The notes under the pieces were generated by a model that was given only the letters and a program-made list of their open reading frames with translations, was not told where the DNA came from and searched no databases. A DNA stretch of 64,000 bases from CAVQDV01 sp963711375 (GTDB taxonomy: Bacteria > Pseudomonadota > Gammaproteobacteria > Coxiellales > Coxiellaceae). Both the position numbers and the translations under genes were made by a program. Positions 42,753-53,600 of this stretch are shown piece by piece. Where the stretch lies: contig CAVQDV010000005.1 of assembly GCA_963711375.1 (NCBI GenBank), forward strand, positions 1,116,001 to 1,180,000. Reading direction: 5' to 3'. Numbering within the stretch: position 1 is the stretch's first letter; each line of letters starts with the position of its first letter.

Positions 42753-43889
42753 TTATTTCTCCTCATATTGCTGCCAAGCGCGCAAACCACCTTTCAGATT
42801 AAATATCTTATCATGATTTAAGTGGGATTTGATAAGGTCTATAGCATCCGCACTTCGAGCACCCGATAGGCAATGTACGATCACGGTCTTGTTCGCATCA
42901 ATTTTCGGCAAAATACTCTCGATATTATATTTAATTTCACTCAAGGGAATCAGAGTGCCATTAATATTCATCATCTCATATTCGGAGCGTTCCCGGACGT
43001 CGATAATTTGTATGGGTTCATTTTGTTTAAGCATTTCTTTTAATGCCGTCACCGTAATTTCTGGAACATCAGCAATCTCGCAGACCTGTTCACTTTGATA
43101 ATGAAATTCTGGAAATAATTCGGCCTTATTTTTTTCGGCGCAAATAGAGCACTGAGCATTTTTAGAAAATTTTAAATTTCGGAAACGATTGCTTAAAGCA
43201 TCGACAATTAACAGTTGATTCACTAATAAATCTCCGGCTTCCGAAATAAGTTTTATGGCTTCATTTGTTTGTAAACAGCCTATAATTCCGGGTAAAACGC
43301 CAATTACGCCGCCTTCAGCGCAATTCGGGACTAAATTTTTTGGAGGGGGTGCTGGGTATAAACAACGATAACAAGCGCTACCTTTATGGTTAAAAACGGC
43401 TACTTGCCCCTCAAAACGAAATATCGCAGCCCCGATGAAAGGCTTATTTTGAATGACACAAGCATCATTAATTAAATATCGGCTGGAAAAATTATCCGTG
43501 GCATCAATGACAAGGTCATATTGACCTACAATTTCCAGTACATTTTCGTGCTTTAATCGGGTTTCATGAGCCACAACATCAATGTGTTGGTTTAGAGATT
43601 GAATTACTTTTTTGGCCTGAAGGGCTTTAGATTGCCCTAAGTCATTTTCGGTATACAGAATTTGCCGCTGTAAATTACTCACTTCGACAACATCGTCCTC
43701 GACAATGCCAATTTTTCCAATTCCAGAAGCGGCCAAATACAATAAAATAGGAGAGCCCAATCCGCCAGCGCCAACAACCAGCACTTTCGAATGCTTCAAT
43801 TTTTCCTGGCCGCTCATGCCAAGCTCTGGCAAAATCATCTGTCGATGATAGCGTTGGATTTCTTTTTCAGTAAGCTTTTTGTTTGTCAT
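42753..43889 (-). CDS. MoeB/ThiF E1-like adenylyltransferase with rhodanese domain
   Basis: This activates a ubiquitin-like sulfur carrier by C-terminal adenylation. The ATP site is VVGAGGLGSPILLYLAASGIG, with DVVEVSNLQRQILY after it. The zinc cysteine pairs are CYRC and CSIC. The C-terminal rhodanese domain has active-site Cys in VHCLSGARSADAI, so the protein can also deliver sulfur (MOCS3/MoeZ-like layout). The start at 43889 (378 residues) gives the family N-terminus KEIQRYHRQMILPELG. It forms a two-gene unit with the MoaD-like carrier. Confidence 0.9.
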   Translation of the reverse strand: MTNKKLTEKEIQRYHRQMILPELGMSGQEKLKHSKVLVVGAGGLGSPILLYLAASGIGKIGIVEDDVVEVSNLQRQILYTENDLGQSKALQAKKVIQSLNQHIDVVAHETRLKHENVLEIVGQYDLVIDATDNFSSRYLINDACVIQNKPFIGAAIFRFEGQVAVFNHKGSACYRCLYPAPPPKNLVPNCAEGGVIGVLPGIIGCLQTNEAIKLISEAGDLLVNQLLIVDALSNRFRNLKFSKNAQCSICAEKNKAELFPEFHYQSEQVCEIADVPEITVTALKEMLKQNEPIQIIDVRERSEYEMMNINGTLIPLSEIKYNIESILPKIDANKTVIVHCLSGARSADAIDLIKSHLNHDKIFNLKGGLRAWQQYEEK

Positions 43890-43964
43890 ATAAGTTTTAT
43901 TGTTTATTAAAACGCGCAACCAATTTTTCCTACTCAACTTGAATGCGCATCAACTATAAGTGTA

Positions 43965-44090
43965 TTAACTCTGTTTTACAAATGCAGCGGGAGTGGCAGC
44001 TTGAGCGTTCATTTCTAGCTGAATTTGAGTTTCTTTTTCAAGATTCATGTCAGACTTCGCTAATTCCATATCTTTATAGTTATTATTCAT
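43965..44090 (-). CDS. Possible 41-residue peptide
   Basis: A short minus-strand frame from ATG 44090 to TAA at 43965 has GAGG seven bases before the start. The peptide is charged at first (MNNNYKDMELAKSDMNLEKE) and Ala/Gln-rich at the end (MNAQAATPAAFVKQS). It precedes the E1-like gene on the same strand. It may be a real small gene or a leader peptide. The only evidence is the ribosome binding site and the composition. Confidence 0.35.
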   Translation of the reverse strand: MNNNYKDMELAKSDMNLEKETQIQLEMNAQAATPAAFVKQS

Positions 44091-44344
44091 GATGTACCTC
44101 ATATATGTTTTGCTAAATTTTCATTCAGCAATCTTGTCATAATTGCCCCATGCTGAATGGTTCAGTCATGGGTAACTGCACATCATGTGAGCATAATATC
44201 TCCAAAGCTTAATTTTAAGCCTCCCTTAAGGTTTTGTCAATCATAATTTGTATCTTGTTATCCCTTATCTAAGATTGAAAGTTATCCTGAAGACTGCAGG
44301 TTTCCAGTTTTTCTTTTAATAACAAGTAGTTAATTAAAAATAGG

Positions 44345-44719
44345 TTATAATTGATAGGGGACTAGGACGAAAGAATAATGCTTTGGATTAAAGTCTTTTG
44401 TGTTTCGAGTAACCAGCTTCATTGAATGAAATTTGGCAATAGCCGCTTGGAAAGCATCTGGTAACTTCCATCCTTCAGAATTTCTAAGCTTGGTAGCAAG
44501 ATCGGCTTCATCTGCCAATAAGGGGATTAACGTGAAATAATTCAGAAATTTTGTAGCAATTAAAAGCGGCTTTGATTCTTTTTGAAAGCCTGTAAGAACT
44601 TCAGCTCTAGTGATCGGAGAAATAAAAATTTGGCTAAGATGTTGTTCGATAAATTCGGAGGCTGGAGTGATTCCATTGAAATGATCGATTAAAATTACGG
44701 AATCAAGTAAATATTTCAT
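44345..44719 (-). CDS. VapC-like PIN-domain toxin
   Basis: This 124-residue PIN ribonuclease has the acidic residues in place: Asp in MKYLLDSVILIDHF, Glu in SPITRAEVLTGF, Asp in KLPDAFQAAIA and Asp in LVTRNTKDFN. The start at 44719 gives the usual PIN beginning, so the longer frame was rejected. The antitoxin gene just upstream is broken (44742-44895), so the toxin is either weak, controlled by another antitoxin, or tolerated in some other way. Confidence 0.9.
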   Translation of the reverse strand: MKYLLDSVILIDHFNGITPASEFIEQHLSQIFISPITRAEVLTGFQKESKPLLIATKFLNYFTLIPLLADEADLATKLRNSEGWKLPDAFQAAIAKFHSMKLVTRNTKDFNPKHYSFVLVPYQL

Positions 44720-44741
44720 TTTTATAATCCCTCGAAATCCT

Positions 44742-44895
44742 TTAATCCCACTCATTCCGAATTTTTTGTTGGTATTTTAGACCGTCGGTTTTTGGGGGCC
44801 AAATTCCCCTAGTTTTTTTTAACAAATTTATTTTTCGCTACACGATCTAGCCAAACTCTTTCTTTTTTTTCTAAGCTAATAATCGTTCTTATCAT
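44742..44895 (-). pseudogene. Broken CopG-like antitoxin gene of the VapC pair
   Basis: From ATG 44895 the first frame reads MIRTIISLEKKERVWLDRVA and stops at codon 29 near an A8 run. In the next frame the sequence continues TRGIWPPKTDGLKYQQKIRN then EWD and a stop, which is the usual end of CopG-type antitoxins paired with PIN toxins. The middle, including the linker helix, is missing, and the halves are out of frame. Confidence 0.8.
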
Positions 44896-45018
44896 AAAAT
44901 CCCCGTGATATCACCTATGTAACTGATTATATCACTACCAAAAAAATATTCAGGGTAGGTTTAGAGGTCCAATACACGAGTATTGCGCATTAATAAGGCG
45001 AACTTCCTTACGGGAGCC

Positions 45019-45103
45019 TTTTGCTTAGGCCCAAAAATCGAGTACAATGCCGCCCATGGAATTAAGTCATCTCACAGAAATTTAGAATGCTGGGCAGCAG
45101 GCC
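45019..45103 (+). repeat. Diverged copy of the uvrD promoter and first codons
   Basis: This aligns without gaps to 57221-57305 (offset 12202), with about 80 percent identity by eye. It includes TTGCTT (45021-45026), the 16-base spacer and TACAAT (45043-45048), and the first codons MELSHLTE. A TAG ends the frame at codon 10. The copied promoter faces the LuxR-type gene at 45159. Confidence 0.9.
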
Positions 45104-45158
45104 ACATTGACTACCAGGCTAGCGAGGTGGTCGCCAACTTTTCAAATAATGAGGGAAT

Positions 45159-45935
45159 ATGATAGCTGACATTCAAAAATCCACTCTGGCCTATTTGCGA
45201 AATATTTTTGCTTCCTTGGATGAATTTAAAGATTATGTTTTTTGGATCCGTAATCGTGACATGAGCAAGCAATATTATACCAGTGATAACTTCAAATTGA
45301 TTTGGGAGCGAGACGTTGAAATTATTTTTGAGATTCCCTTATTGTGGTTGGATTATTTAGCCCCAGATAATCGCCTTACTTATTTTAAACAACTTCAAGC
45401 ACGACACGAGCAAGGTTATCTGGATTCTGAAAAAAATATTACGCTCTATCAAGTGTCTACCCCCACTCAAAAATTGCGGTATTTATTGGATCGGTGCTAC
45501 CGTTGCGTGAGCGTATCCAAGGAGCATTATATTGTTGGAATTTCAAAAAGTATTAGTGCTGAGTCTTGGTCCATGCAATATGAGAATTCACCAGAGGCTT
45601 TAAGTGAAGATGATAAAAATGCACATCAGCAATTTTTTAGCCTTCTCAAGAAAGAATTCGGAATTACCCCACTTAATGAAAAACAGTCAATCATAGCGGA
45701 ATTTACCGATAAAAATGACTATCTTGGAGAAATTCACACCTTCGGACTCTCGAAAAGAGAGTTTGAGTGTCTTTACCATTTCTGTAAGGGGAAAACTTAT
45801 AAGCAGACCGCAAAGGAAATGGTGATTTCCCCACGTACCGTTGAAACCTATCTCGAAAATATTTTGTCCAAAACGTCCTGCAGCAGTAAAATTGAAATTA
45901 TCAGCCGATTTTCACGCGCTTTTTCGCAAATCTGA
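45159..45935 (+). CDS. LuxR-type transcriptional regulator
   Basis: This 258-residue protein has a C-terminal LuxR/FixJ helix-turn-helix at about 196-252 (LSKREFECLYHFCKGKTYKQ, then TAKEMVISPRTVETYLENIL). The N-terminal 190 residues are a sensor-like region, possibly PAS-like, without a receiver aspartate pattern, so it is not an ordinary response regulator. It is the first gene of the island that carries the 46125 and 47678 genes, all on one strand. The nearest upstream promoter is the duplicated uvrD promoter. Confidence 0.85.
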   Translation: MIADIQKSTLAYLRNIFASLDEFKDYVFWIRNRDMSKQYYTSDNFKLIWERDVEIIFEIPLLWLDYLAPDNRLTYFKQLQARHEQGYLDSEKNITLYQVSTPTQKLRYLLDRCYRCVSVSKEHYIVGISKSISAESWSMQYENSPEALSEDDKNAHQQFFSLLKKEFGITPLNEKQSIIAEFTDKNDYLGEIHTFGLSKREFECLYHFCKGKTYKQTAKEMVISPRTVETYLENILSKTSCSSKIEIISRFSRAFSQI

Positions 45936-46124
45936 GTACTGAAAGTAGTATTCCAGGATAAGAAGCCTGACAAGAAGCAAATGTCCATATTTCTTCAAGG
46001 TGCTATGAAAAAAGAGCCCCTCCGGGATACTCCGGATGTTTAATCCTCCATGAATCTTTAAATTAACTAGGCGGGTGCTTGGCAGTTCAAGTTCCCGATT
46101 TACAACCAATTGAGGAGATTAAAA

Positions 46125-47573
46125 ATGAGACCATTTGAACATCTGGAAGGAGTGCTCAAGGAGCAGAACCTGGAAGAAATAATTCGCTGTGTAAGTAACC
46201 ACATAGATTCTTGCAAAAAATATGAATCAGACGTGAGAGCCGTAAGTTTGATGACCATCAGAGATGCTTTGGATAAGAAATTTACAAATAGCATGCTGAG
46301 AGATCAGGGTTATATTCTGACGATTGCTCAATTCACAGAAGATTGCAAAAAATTCTTGGCTTTGTCGGCAGAAGATCCTATTTCATTCAATTCGCACTTG
46401 AAACGTTTGCATCGCGGTTTCGTAGCATTAAAGCTTAATTATATAGAAAATAAAGTAAGCAACCATGCTGTGCTGAGTGAAATGAAAGAACATTTTGCCA
46501 CCGTTATATTGGACTGTTATACCAATGGCAGCTCTGATGGCAGCAAAATGCCAGAAGGCTTAAGCAAGGAAATTGCCTTACTGATTCAGGCAGAAGTAGA
46601 AGCTCTAAAAGGTAAATGGTTTAGCAATACCCTATTGAAAGATTACAAAGAAGAGTTTTCAACATTATTAAGCGCTCAGCTTTTAAGTGATTGGACTAAG
46701 GGAATTTTACCAACCCTTATTAGCAAGCAATTAGAGGCCGAGAAAGAAGAAATGAACTCGGTGAAAGCTTTGATGGGCTGTTTGCACCAAAATAAGTTGC
46801 CTAAAGAAATCCAGGACAAAATTATGGCTTCTGTAATCACAGAAATATCGGATGAAATTAATGCTGCAAAAATACAGCCAAACAGTCCTCTAGGCGCGGC
46901 TTTTCGCACGATTCGGGAAGAGAGTTTGCAAAATAGCAACTACAGTATTATTTCACGCCTGATTCAAAAATGGCAAAATGACAAAGTCACTAACGAAGTA
47001 TTGCCAGGTCTTGAAAAATACATTACGCGTGTCATTGATAAGTTAAAACCCTCTCTGGAGGCAAGTTTAACCAAGGAATTTGAACAAATTTCAGTTCATG
47101 TTTTTCTGGGGAAATTGCAAACAGGAAAATATTTATTAAATTTATCGGAAGCTATGAATAAATATGCGTCAGAGATTGTGAAAAACGCCTTTCTTTATAA
47201 CCAGGGCACGAATTCGGTTGATTTGCCTAAATGCAGGGCAGTGGTTTCAAGTGCAGCGATGGGGGCATTGCAAGGTCTCTGGCTTTCTGGAAAATTAGCC
47301 GAAAAAGAAGTGGATTTCATTAAAAACGCCATTTTTGCTCCGTTACAAGAACTGGACGAAAAAATACAGCAACGAGTATGGTCTAATGGCACAACACACG
47401 CGATCTCGAATCTCGTTACAGAGAATAAAAATCTGCGTAGTGAAGTGACTGATTTACGGGCAGAGTTTGTGCGTTTGTCCAGTATGATGGAGAAATTAGT
47501 TTTGTCGAAGCAGGATAATTCTGAAAATGCCGCATCAGCAGCTTCACCCCGTTTTTTTTCAGCAATGAAATAA
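46125..47573 (+). CDS. Hypothetical helical protein in the giant-gene island
   Basis: The protein has about 482 residues, starting at ATG 46125 behind GAGGAG; a TTG at 46110 overlaps that site. It appears almost entirely helical and soluble, with many lysine and glutamate residues and no motif that I recognise. Near the end a heptad stretch (ENKNLRSEVTDLRAEFVRLS) suggests a coiled coil, followed by a short Ala/Ser-rich tail. It lies 189 bases after the LuxR-type gene and 104 before the giant gene, so it may be a partner, chaperone or co-delivered protein. Confidence 0.75.
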   Translation: MRPFEHLEGVLKEQNLEEIIRCVSNHIDSCKKYESDVRAVSLMTIRDALDKKFTNSMLRDQGYILTIAQFTEDCKKFLALSAEDPISFNSHLKRLHRGFVALKLNYIENKVSNHAVLSEMKEHFATVILDCYTNGSSDGSKMPEGLSKEIALLIQAEVEALKGKWFSNTLLKDYKEEFSTLLSAQLLSDWTKGILPTLISKQLEAEKEEMNSVKALMGCLHQNKLPKEIQDKIMASVITEISDEINAAKIQPNSPLGAAFRTIREESLQNSNYSIISRLIQKWQNDKVTNEVLPGLEKYITRVIDKLKPSLEASLTKEFEQISVHVFLGKLQTGKYLLNLSEAMNKYASEIVKNAFLYNQGTNSVDLPKCRAVVSSAAMGALQGLWLSGKLAEKEVDFIKNAIFAPLQELDEKIQQRVWSNGTTHAISNLVTENKNLRSEVTDLRAEFVRLSSMMEKLVLSKQDNSENAASAASPRFFSAMK

Positions 47574-47589
47574 AAGCAACAAGTCTTTT

Positions 47590-47619
47590 ACACAGTTTGG
47601 GCGCTTGCTCAAACTGTGT
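47590..47619 (+). terminator. Hairpin before the giant gene
   Basis: ACACAGTTTG (47590-47599) and CAAACTGTGT (47610-47619) form a 10-bp stem with a 10-base loop. There is no T-run, so it may attenuate or stabilise the messenger rather than end transcription. Confidence 0.45.
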
Positions 47620-47677
47620 ATTGACCTTAGGTGCATAATGAAATATAAACAGCAAACTGATTTTATAAGGAGCAAAA

Positions 47678-50600
47678 ATGAGATCTAATTTAAATTCCGA
47701 GCTAATTTTACAAGCAAAAAAAATTGCAACATCGCTGGATTGCCTTAATGAATTTGAGAATTCTTTGGCAAATTTCAGGCCAGATTTGATGGATGTAGGT
47801 AATTTTTTTACAAAGCTTTTAGAAGAATTAAAAAGAGCTTGGGATGAACGAAGTCATTTTAACCGCCACAATCATAAGGCAAGCTCTGTTGATAAAGATC
47901 GTTTGTTACAAGAATTTCAAAATTGGTATTACCGAGAAACACAGTCAAGCGATTCTGTAAATACCGAAGAAAAGCCATTATTTTTTCAGGTTTTCGAAAA
48001 AACGGCAGAAGAAAAGCCAAATAAAGTCGCTGTAATATTTGGCGAAATTGAGTGGACCTACGCTCAATTAAATCAAAAGGCCAATAGCATCGCACATTAT
48101 TTGCGTCGGTTAATCGATAATAAGGCCTTATCAGAAAATGCGATTATTGCTTTATTTTTTGAAAACTCCCCAGAAGTCATTGCTTGCATTTTGGGCGTGA
48201 TGAAGGCAGGTCTTGCCTATGTTCCTTTAACTCGAGATCCTAAATTGCCTTTAAAACGCTTAGCCTACTGTGTGGGAAACAGCGGAGCAGAGCTCCTTTT
48301 GGTGCAAGAGGACCTACGCTACCATGATTTTGTTCATTTTTTACAAAAGGAAAATAAGCTTTCGATCTGCACTTTTCAAGAGGCCTCACAAAATGAAGTA
48401 GGTGAAAATTTAAGGATTCCTGTGTCGAAAAATCAGTTGGCTTATATTACTTTTTCATCTGGGTCCACGGGGATTCCGAAGGGGATTAAAATTGCTCACC
48501 GAGGATTAATGAATCCCGTTAAAGACATTGCTGAAGCTTTTAAAATTACTGAGAACGATAAAATTGGCTGGTATTCATTATTAACCTTTGACGCCTACCT
48601 TTTAGACATTATGACGGCCCTAGGAAATGCCGCTACCTTAGTTATTATTCCCCAGGCAATTCGTTCAGACGCTTCTCAGTTAACAACCTATTTGGCAGCT
48701 CACGATGTCAGTATTATTACTTTAGTTCCATCCGTTCTCGTCATTTTGGACCCCAAAAAATTACCCGAATTGCGAGGTTTCATTAGCACTGGGGAGGCGG
48801 CAAAATTGGGATTATTCGCCGCATGGCGAAAAGCGGGGCGTGGGCATAATCCAGATCGAATTGAGGTCAATGGTTATGGCCCCTCAGAGTGTACGATCGC
48901 CGCCTCTTTGGGGTATTTTTCTGAGGATCTTAATGTGGGTGAAAATCCAATTCAGGGCTTAAGTTGGCATGTGTTGAGCTTACCCAATGAGAATGACCCT
49001 TACCCACGAAATCCCAAAAAAGTGGAGGAGGGAGAAGGGGAATTATACTTAGCTGGAGAAGGGTTGGCTCTGGGATATTTAGAAATTAATGGCGATAAAC
49101 CAGACTATCATAAAAGGTTTCGCGCTATTCCTCATCCAGATGCAAAAAATCCCGGTGAAATGCTCTGGATTTATCAAACCGGTGACGTTGTTGAAAGATC
49201 GAATGGAAAAATGCTTATCGTAAGACGTGTGGATGAGCAACATAAATATTTAGGTGAGCTCATCCATCCGGGCGCCATTGAAAATGCTTTATTGGAATTT
49301 GAAAATCAGGAGTGCATTCAAAATTCCAAGGTTTTAATCGAAGTACCGGACGAAGCGGGTAACGGCTTGCCAATTTTGAGAGCCTATGTCCAACTCAAAG
49401 GAAAAGTAGAGGCAAAGGAAAATATTTTTCGGAAAATTCAGGCTGATTTACGCCATCATTCCTATGTCAATATCACGCCATCTCGTTTTACGCTTGTAAA
49501 TGAATGGCCAACGAATCTGAGTGGGAAATTAGACCTTGCACAACTAAAACTTACGAAGGGGGAAACCTATTACTCTAATCCCATTTTTCGTTTGCAGGCG
49601 GAAAATGCGAGTGAAATCATTAAGAAAATGGTTCTCGAAATAAATGATATTTGGCATGAAATTTTGAATATTCCCAAAGATACATTGACCTTATGCCTCG
49701 AACATAATTTTTATGAATTAGGGGGCGATTCCATTCGCGTATGGAGAATGCATGAGGCAATCAAGGATAAATATGGATTTCATCTCAATATCAGGCAATT
49801 TAATGCCTGCCCCACCGTTCGTGGGCTAGCATTTCGTATTTTAAACTCTAGAGGTAAGACTCCCTTCCTTCATAAGATTATCAAATTCAAACCAATTCAA
49901 GCTTTAAATCCCGATAAACCACCCATTATTTTAATTAATTCTGTAACTGGAGATGGCGGAGGAGATTACCAAAATCTGATGCCGGGAATCACTAAAAATT
50001 TAGACGGGTGGCCCGTATTTTATACCGAGGCCTTATCTCAAGAAAATTCAGCTTATATAGTTCAAAACTTAGAAGAATTAGCGTCTGACTATATTACGAG
50101 CCTATTTTCTGAGAAAATTTTTGAAAATTATTCCGGCCCTATTATACTTCTTGGCTATTCAGCAGGAGGAATGCTGTCCTATGAAATGGCGAGACAAATG
50201 CAGTTGTCGGGGCGGCAAGCAGCTGTCTGTTGTTTAGATACTCTGAATTCCTTCTATTATCAAAAGCTTTCTCAAAACGATTATGCCAAAGAAATTTATA
50301 ATATGATGGGTCACATGCAAGGCCTCATGAGTATGCAAGCGGATAAGGAAATTATTTCTTTGAGTTTACTTCAAGACTTCTCGAAGCATGAGCAGCTCAT
50401 GGCCTATGCGCAGGCTATAATGGAAAAATTAAGTGGTGCAAAACCGGGAGTACAGGAAAAATTTCTAAAACTTTACAGTTCAATTTATAATCTTGTTCAA
50501 ACTCAGTTGGATTTTGTACCTCAGCCGGCGAAATGGGCCACACTCATTAGCTTTTTAGAAACACGGGATAAATCGAAAAATAATGACTTAGCTTGGGAGC

Positions 50601-53600
50601 CTTCTTTCATATCGAGGAAAATCGATTTGACCGGCAAGCATATTGATGTCGTTAAAAATAAAGAGTGGGTAGATGAAACCTTACTTCCCGAAATAATAAA
50701 ATTTTGCCATACTTCCCGTCGACAAATGAGGTTAGATGACCTGATTAGTTCTGCTAAGGAAAAGAATGCTACTCCAATGAGCTTAATTGATTTGGATTGC
50801 GGTGCTAAGGGAAAACTTAAAACCTGCCTAAAAGATAGCCTTAAGAAAGGAGAAAGAATTTTAGTTATTGGATCAAAAGGCTCGGGAAAAACAAGTGCCT
50901 GCCAGTGGATTGGGAATATGTGGGCAAATGGAGATCTTAAAGATTTTGATTTAGTTTGTCGGTTTGATTTAAAACGAGATAATCCCCAGGCTTCACTCGA
51001 TAAATTAGGGCAGCTTGAGAAAATTTTGGACATGACTACCATTGCCTCCAAAAACACAGTCGATTCTTTGGGAAAGATACTTCTCATTTTTGATGCTTAT
51101 GAAGCGCTAAGTGCTAAAGATGATCTGGCACAGTATATTAAGATAATTGCCCAGGATCAGTCTCAAAAAAATAATCTGGTCATTATTGTAACGGCGGACA
51201 GTTTATCGCCGGACTTGTCTAAAATAAATTGGAATACTCGTGTCGAACTTGGTTTTTCGGCACAAAATAGAGAAGATTATAGTAAAGCCTTTATAACTCC
51301 GCAGAAGTCGAGTGAAGCGTTTTTAGAATGCTTTAAAGAAAAAACTGAGCTTCTTGAGTTAGTACGAACACCACTACATCTTTCTCTTGTGTGTGAATAT
51401 TGGAAGGGCTTGACGAATCCCCTTGAGAAGGCCTTTAATTCTTTGAGCTGTGTTGAATTTATGGTAGAGGAACTATGGAAACGAAATTTTCATGGTGGAA
51501 AAAATGAGCCTCCACATTCTGCTTTTTCAGATGAGGATGTAGTCAGTGCTCAGCAGCGCATCCAAAATTTAATTGAAACTCTAGCGGCAAAAGCCTGGCC
51601 AAAAAAAGTGCTTGAACTCGACTCAGTAGAAGTTGAAATATCGAATTGGTACAAGTTAAAATCCAATGAAAACATTGGTGACTGGCGAAGAGAAAACTTT
51701 CTTAAAGAGCTCAATAATACGGGTTTCATTGAGTTCATAAAAGCAGAACCGGGTTCGAAATTGCAGAAGATTAGCTTCTCCTCAAGCATCCTGGTGGAAT
51801 ATTTTACAATTCAATATTTATCCAAGCATTTGACACTTGAAAATCGTGGGCTATTTTCACAATTCAATAACCTTATTGCAAAATATCCCGCATTATATGC
51901 ACCCTCGCAAAAAATAGAAGAAAATATTTATCTTAAACGACTTTTAATGACAAGCACAATAATAGCCTTTTCTACTAGCGCGAGAGAAAGACTGCTTGAA
52001 CTGGCGGACGAACCCTATTTAGGCGGCAATATAAAAGAAAGTCCGATATATCAGTTTGTTTTTAGTAAAATTGGTGAACAGGGGATTAAACAAATTGATG
52101 CGGAGCTAAAGAAAATTCAAAAGCAGGTTAAGTTTGAGGTGGCTGTCATTAGGATTTATAGGCATGAGCCAGACCACAGTTTTTTGAAGTATTTTAACGA
52201 AGCCGAAAATTTTTTTATTGGAAAAAAACTGGTTCTTTCTGATCCAGATGGTGTGCAAACAAGACAGGCTGAGATTCTTTCTTGCAAAAAAGATCGGCGT
52301 TCGTGCTGGTTTGATCTAGAAGACGATTCTAAAGTAAAGCTGGAGATCGATAGTTTTGATAGAAGCATTTCGCAAGTGCTTATTAGTAAGAAACACGAAT
52401 ATAATTTTTGGGAATATTTGAAGACCCATTTTGATTCCTCCCTAGTTAAGGAAGAAAAAAGATGCATCGATATTAAAGCAATTTCTGGGTCAGTTCTGGC
52501 TGAAAAATTGAACGAGGGTCGATATTGGCTCAGCTTGAGCCAGAATTGGAAGCCGGCAAAGGAAAAAAAATACCGCGGCTTATGGAGTACCGAGGGATTT
52601 AATCGTATCTTTAGTTTAGAAAGTGATTTGACTTCTAGTCGGTTTGAGATCGAAATTTTTCAAAAATCATCCTTGGGCTCAGATAAAAAAATTAAATTGG
52701 GTTCATCAACGGGTTCTCAAGATATTTCTATTTCTGAGTTGATGTGTTGTAAGGTGGCCGTGTTTACTGAGTTCCCAATTAAGGGGATTAATGCACAGAA
52801 TGCAAAAGATAAAATTAAAGTTAAAGAATCCTATAAAGACGAAAATAAAATCAAGCTTGAAAAATTTAAAAAAATTGATCTACTGCGTAATAAAGTGTTA
52901 CTAATTTTGAAAAATCATGAGAATCGGGCCTACTTCGATTCCCTGCTCGAGGATCTATTCAGAAATCAAATACAGTTTTTGTCCCAAAATGTAATTTTAA
53001 ACCTCGAAAAATCGACTGCTGGGTTTGAAAATCTCCCCATACTCCTCGAAGAAATCGTGAGCCTTCAGAAGCAGGTTGGAGAGGAGAAAACGACCAGTGA
53101 AATTCTAAAAAAGCTTGTTTTAGAGGCCAATTACCTCAACATGATCAACAACAAAGAAAAATCTTCCTATGTATTTAAGGCCATGGAATTGTTGGGAAAT
53201 GGATTTAAGCACATTACTTCCATGAAGGACAAAGATCTCATTTTGTTTTTTGGAACAACGGGCTCTGGAAAAAGTGCAGAAGCGGCTTTTTTGTTGGGAG
53301 CTAAAATGACCTTCATTCAGAATGAGTATTTCCAAAATGTTTTGGTGATAAAACCGAAAGATGAGCACCTTGTTAAAGAAGGAAAAATACCTAAAATAGG
53401 GCAGTCTTGGTCCTCCGAAACTACTTATGTACAGGGATTTGACTTCGCAAAAGTTGATAGGCCAGTAGTGGAAGCTGAGAACCTTGAACAAGATACGCGT
53501 TTTGAAGAAGCTTTAAAATCGATAGTGCTTTGTGATTGCCCTGGAAACAAAGACACAAGGGGGGATGATTATGATATAGCCACTATGATCAGTATAGATC

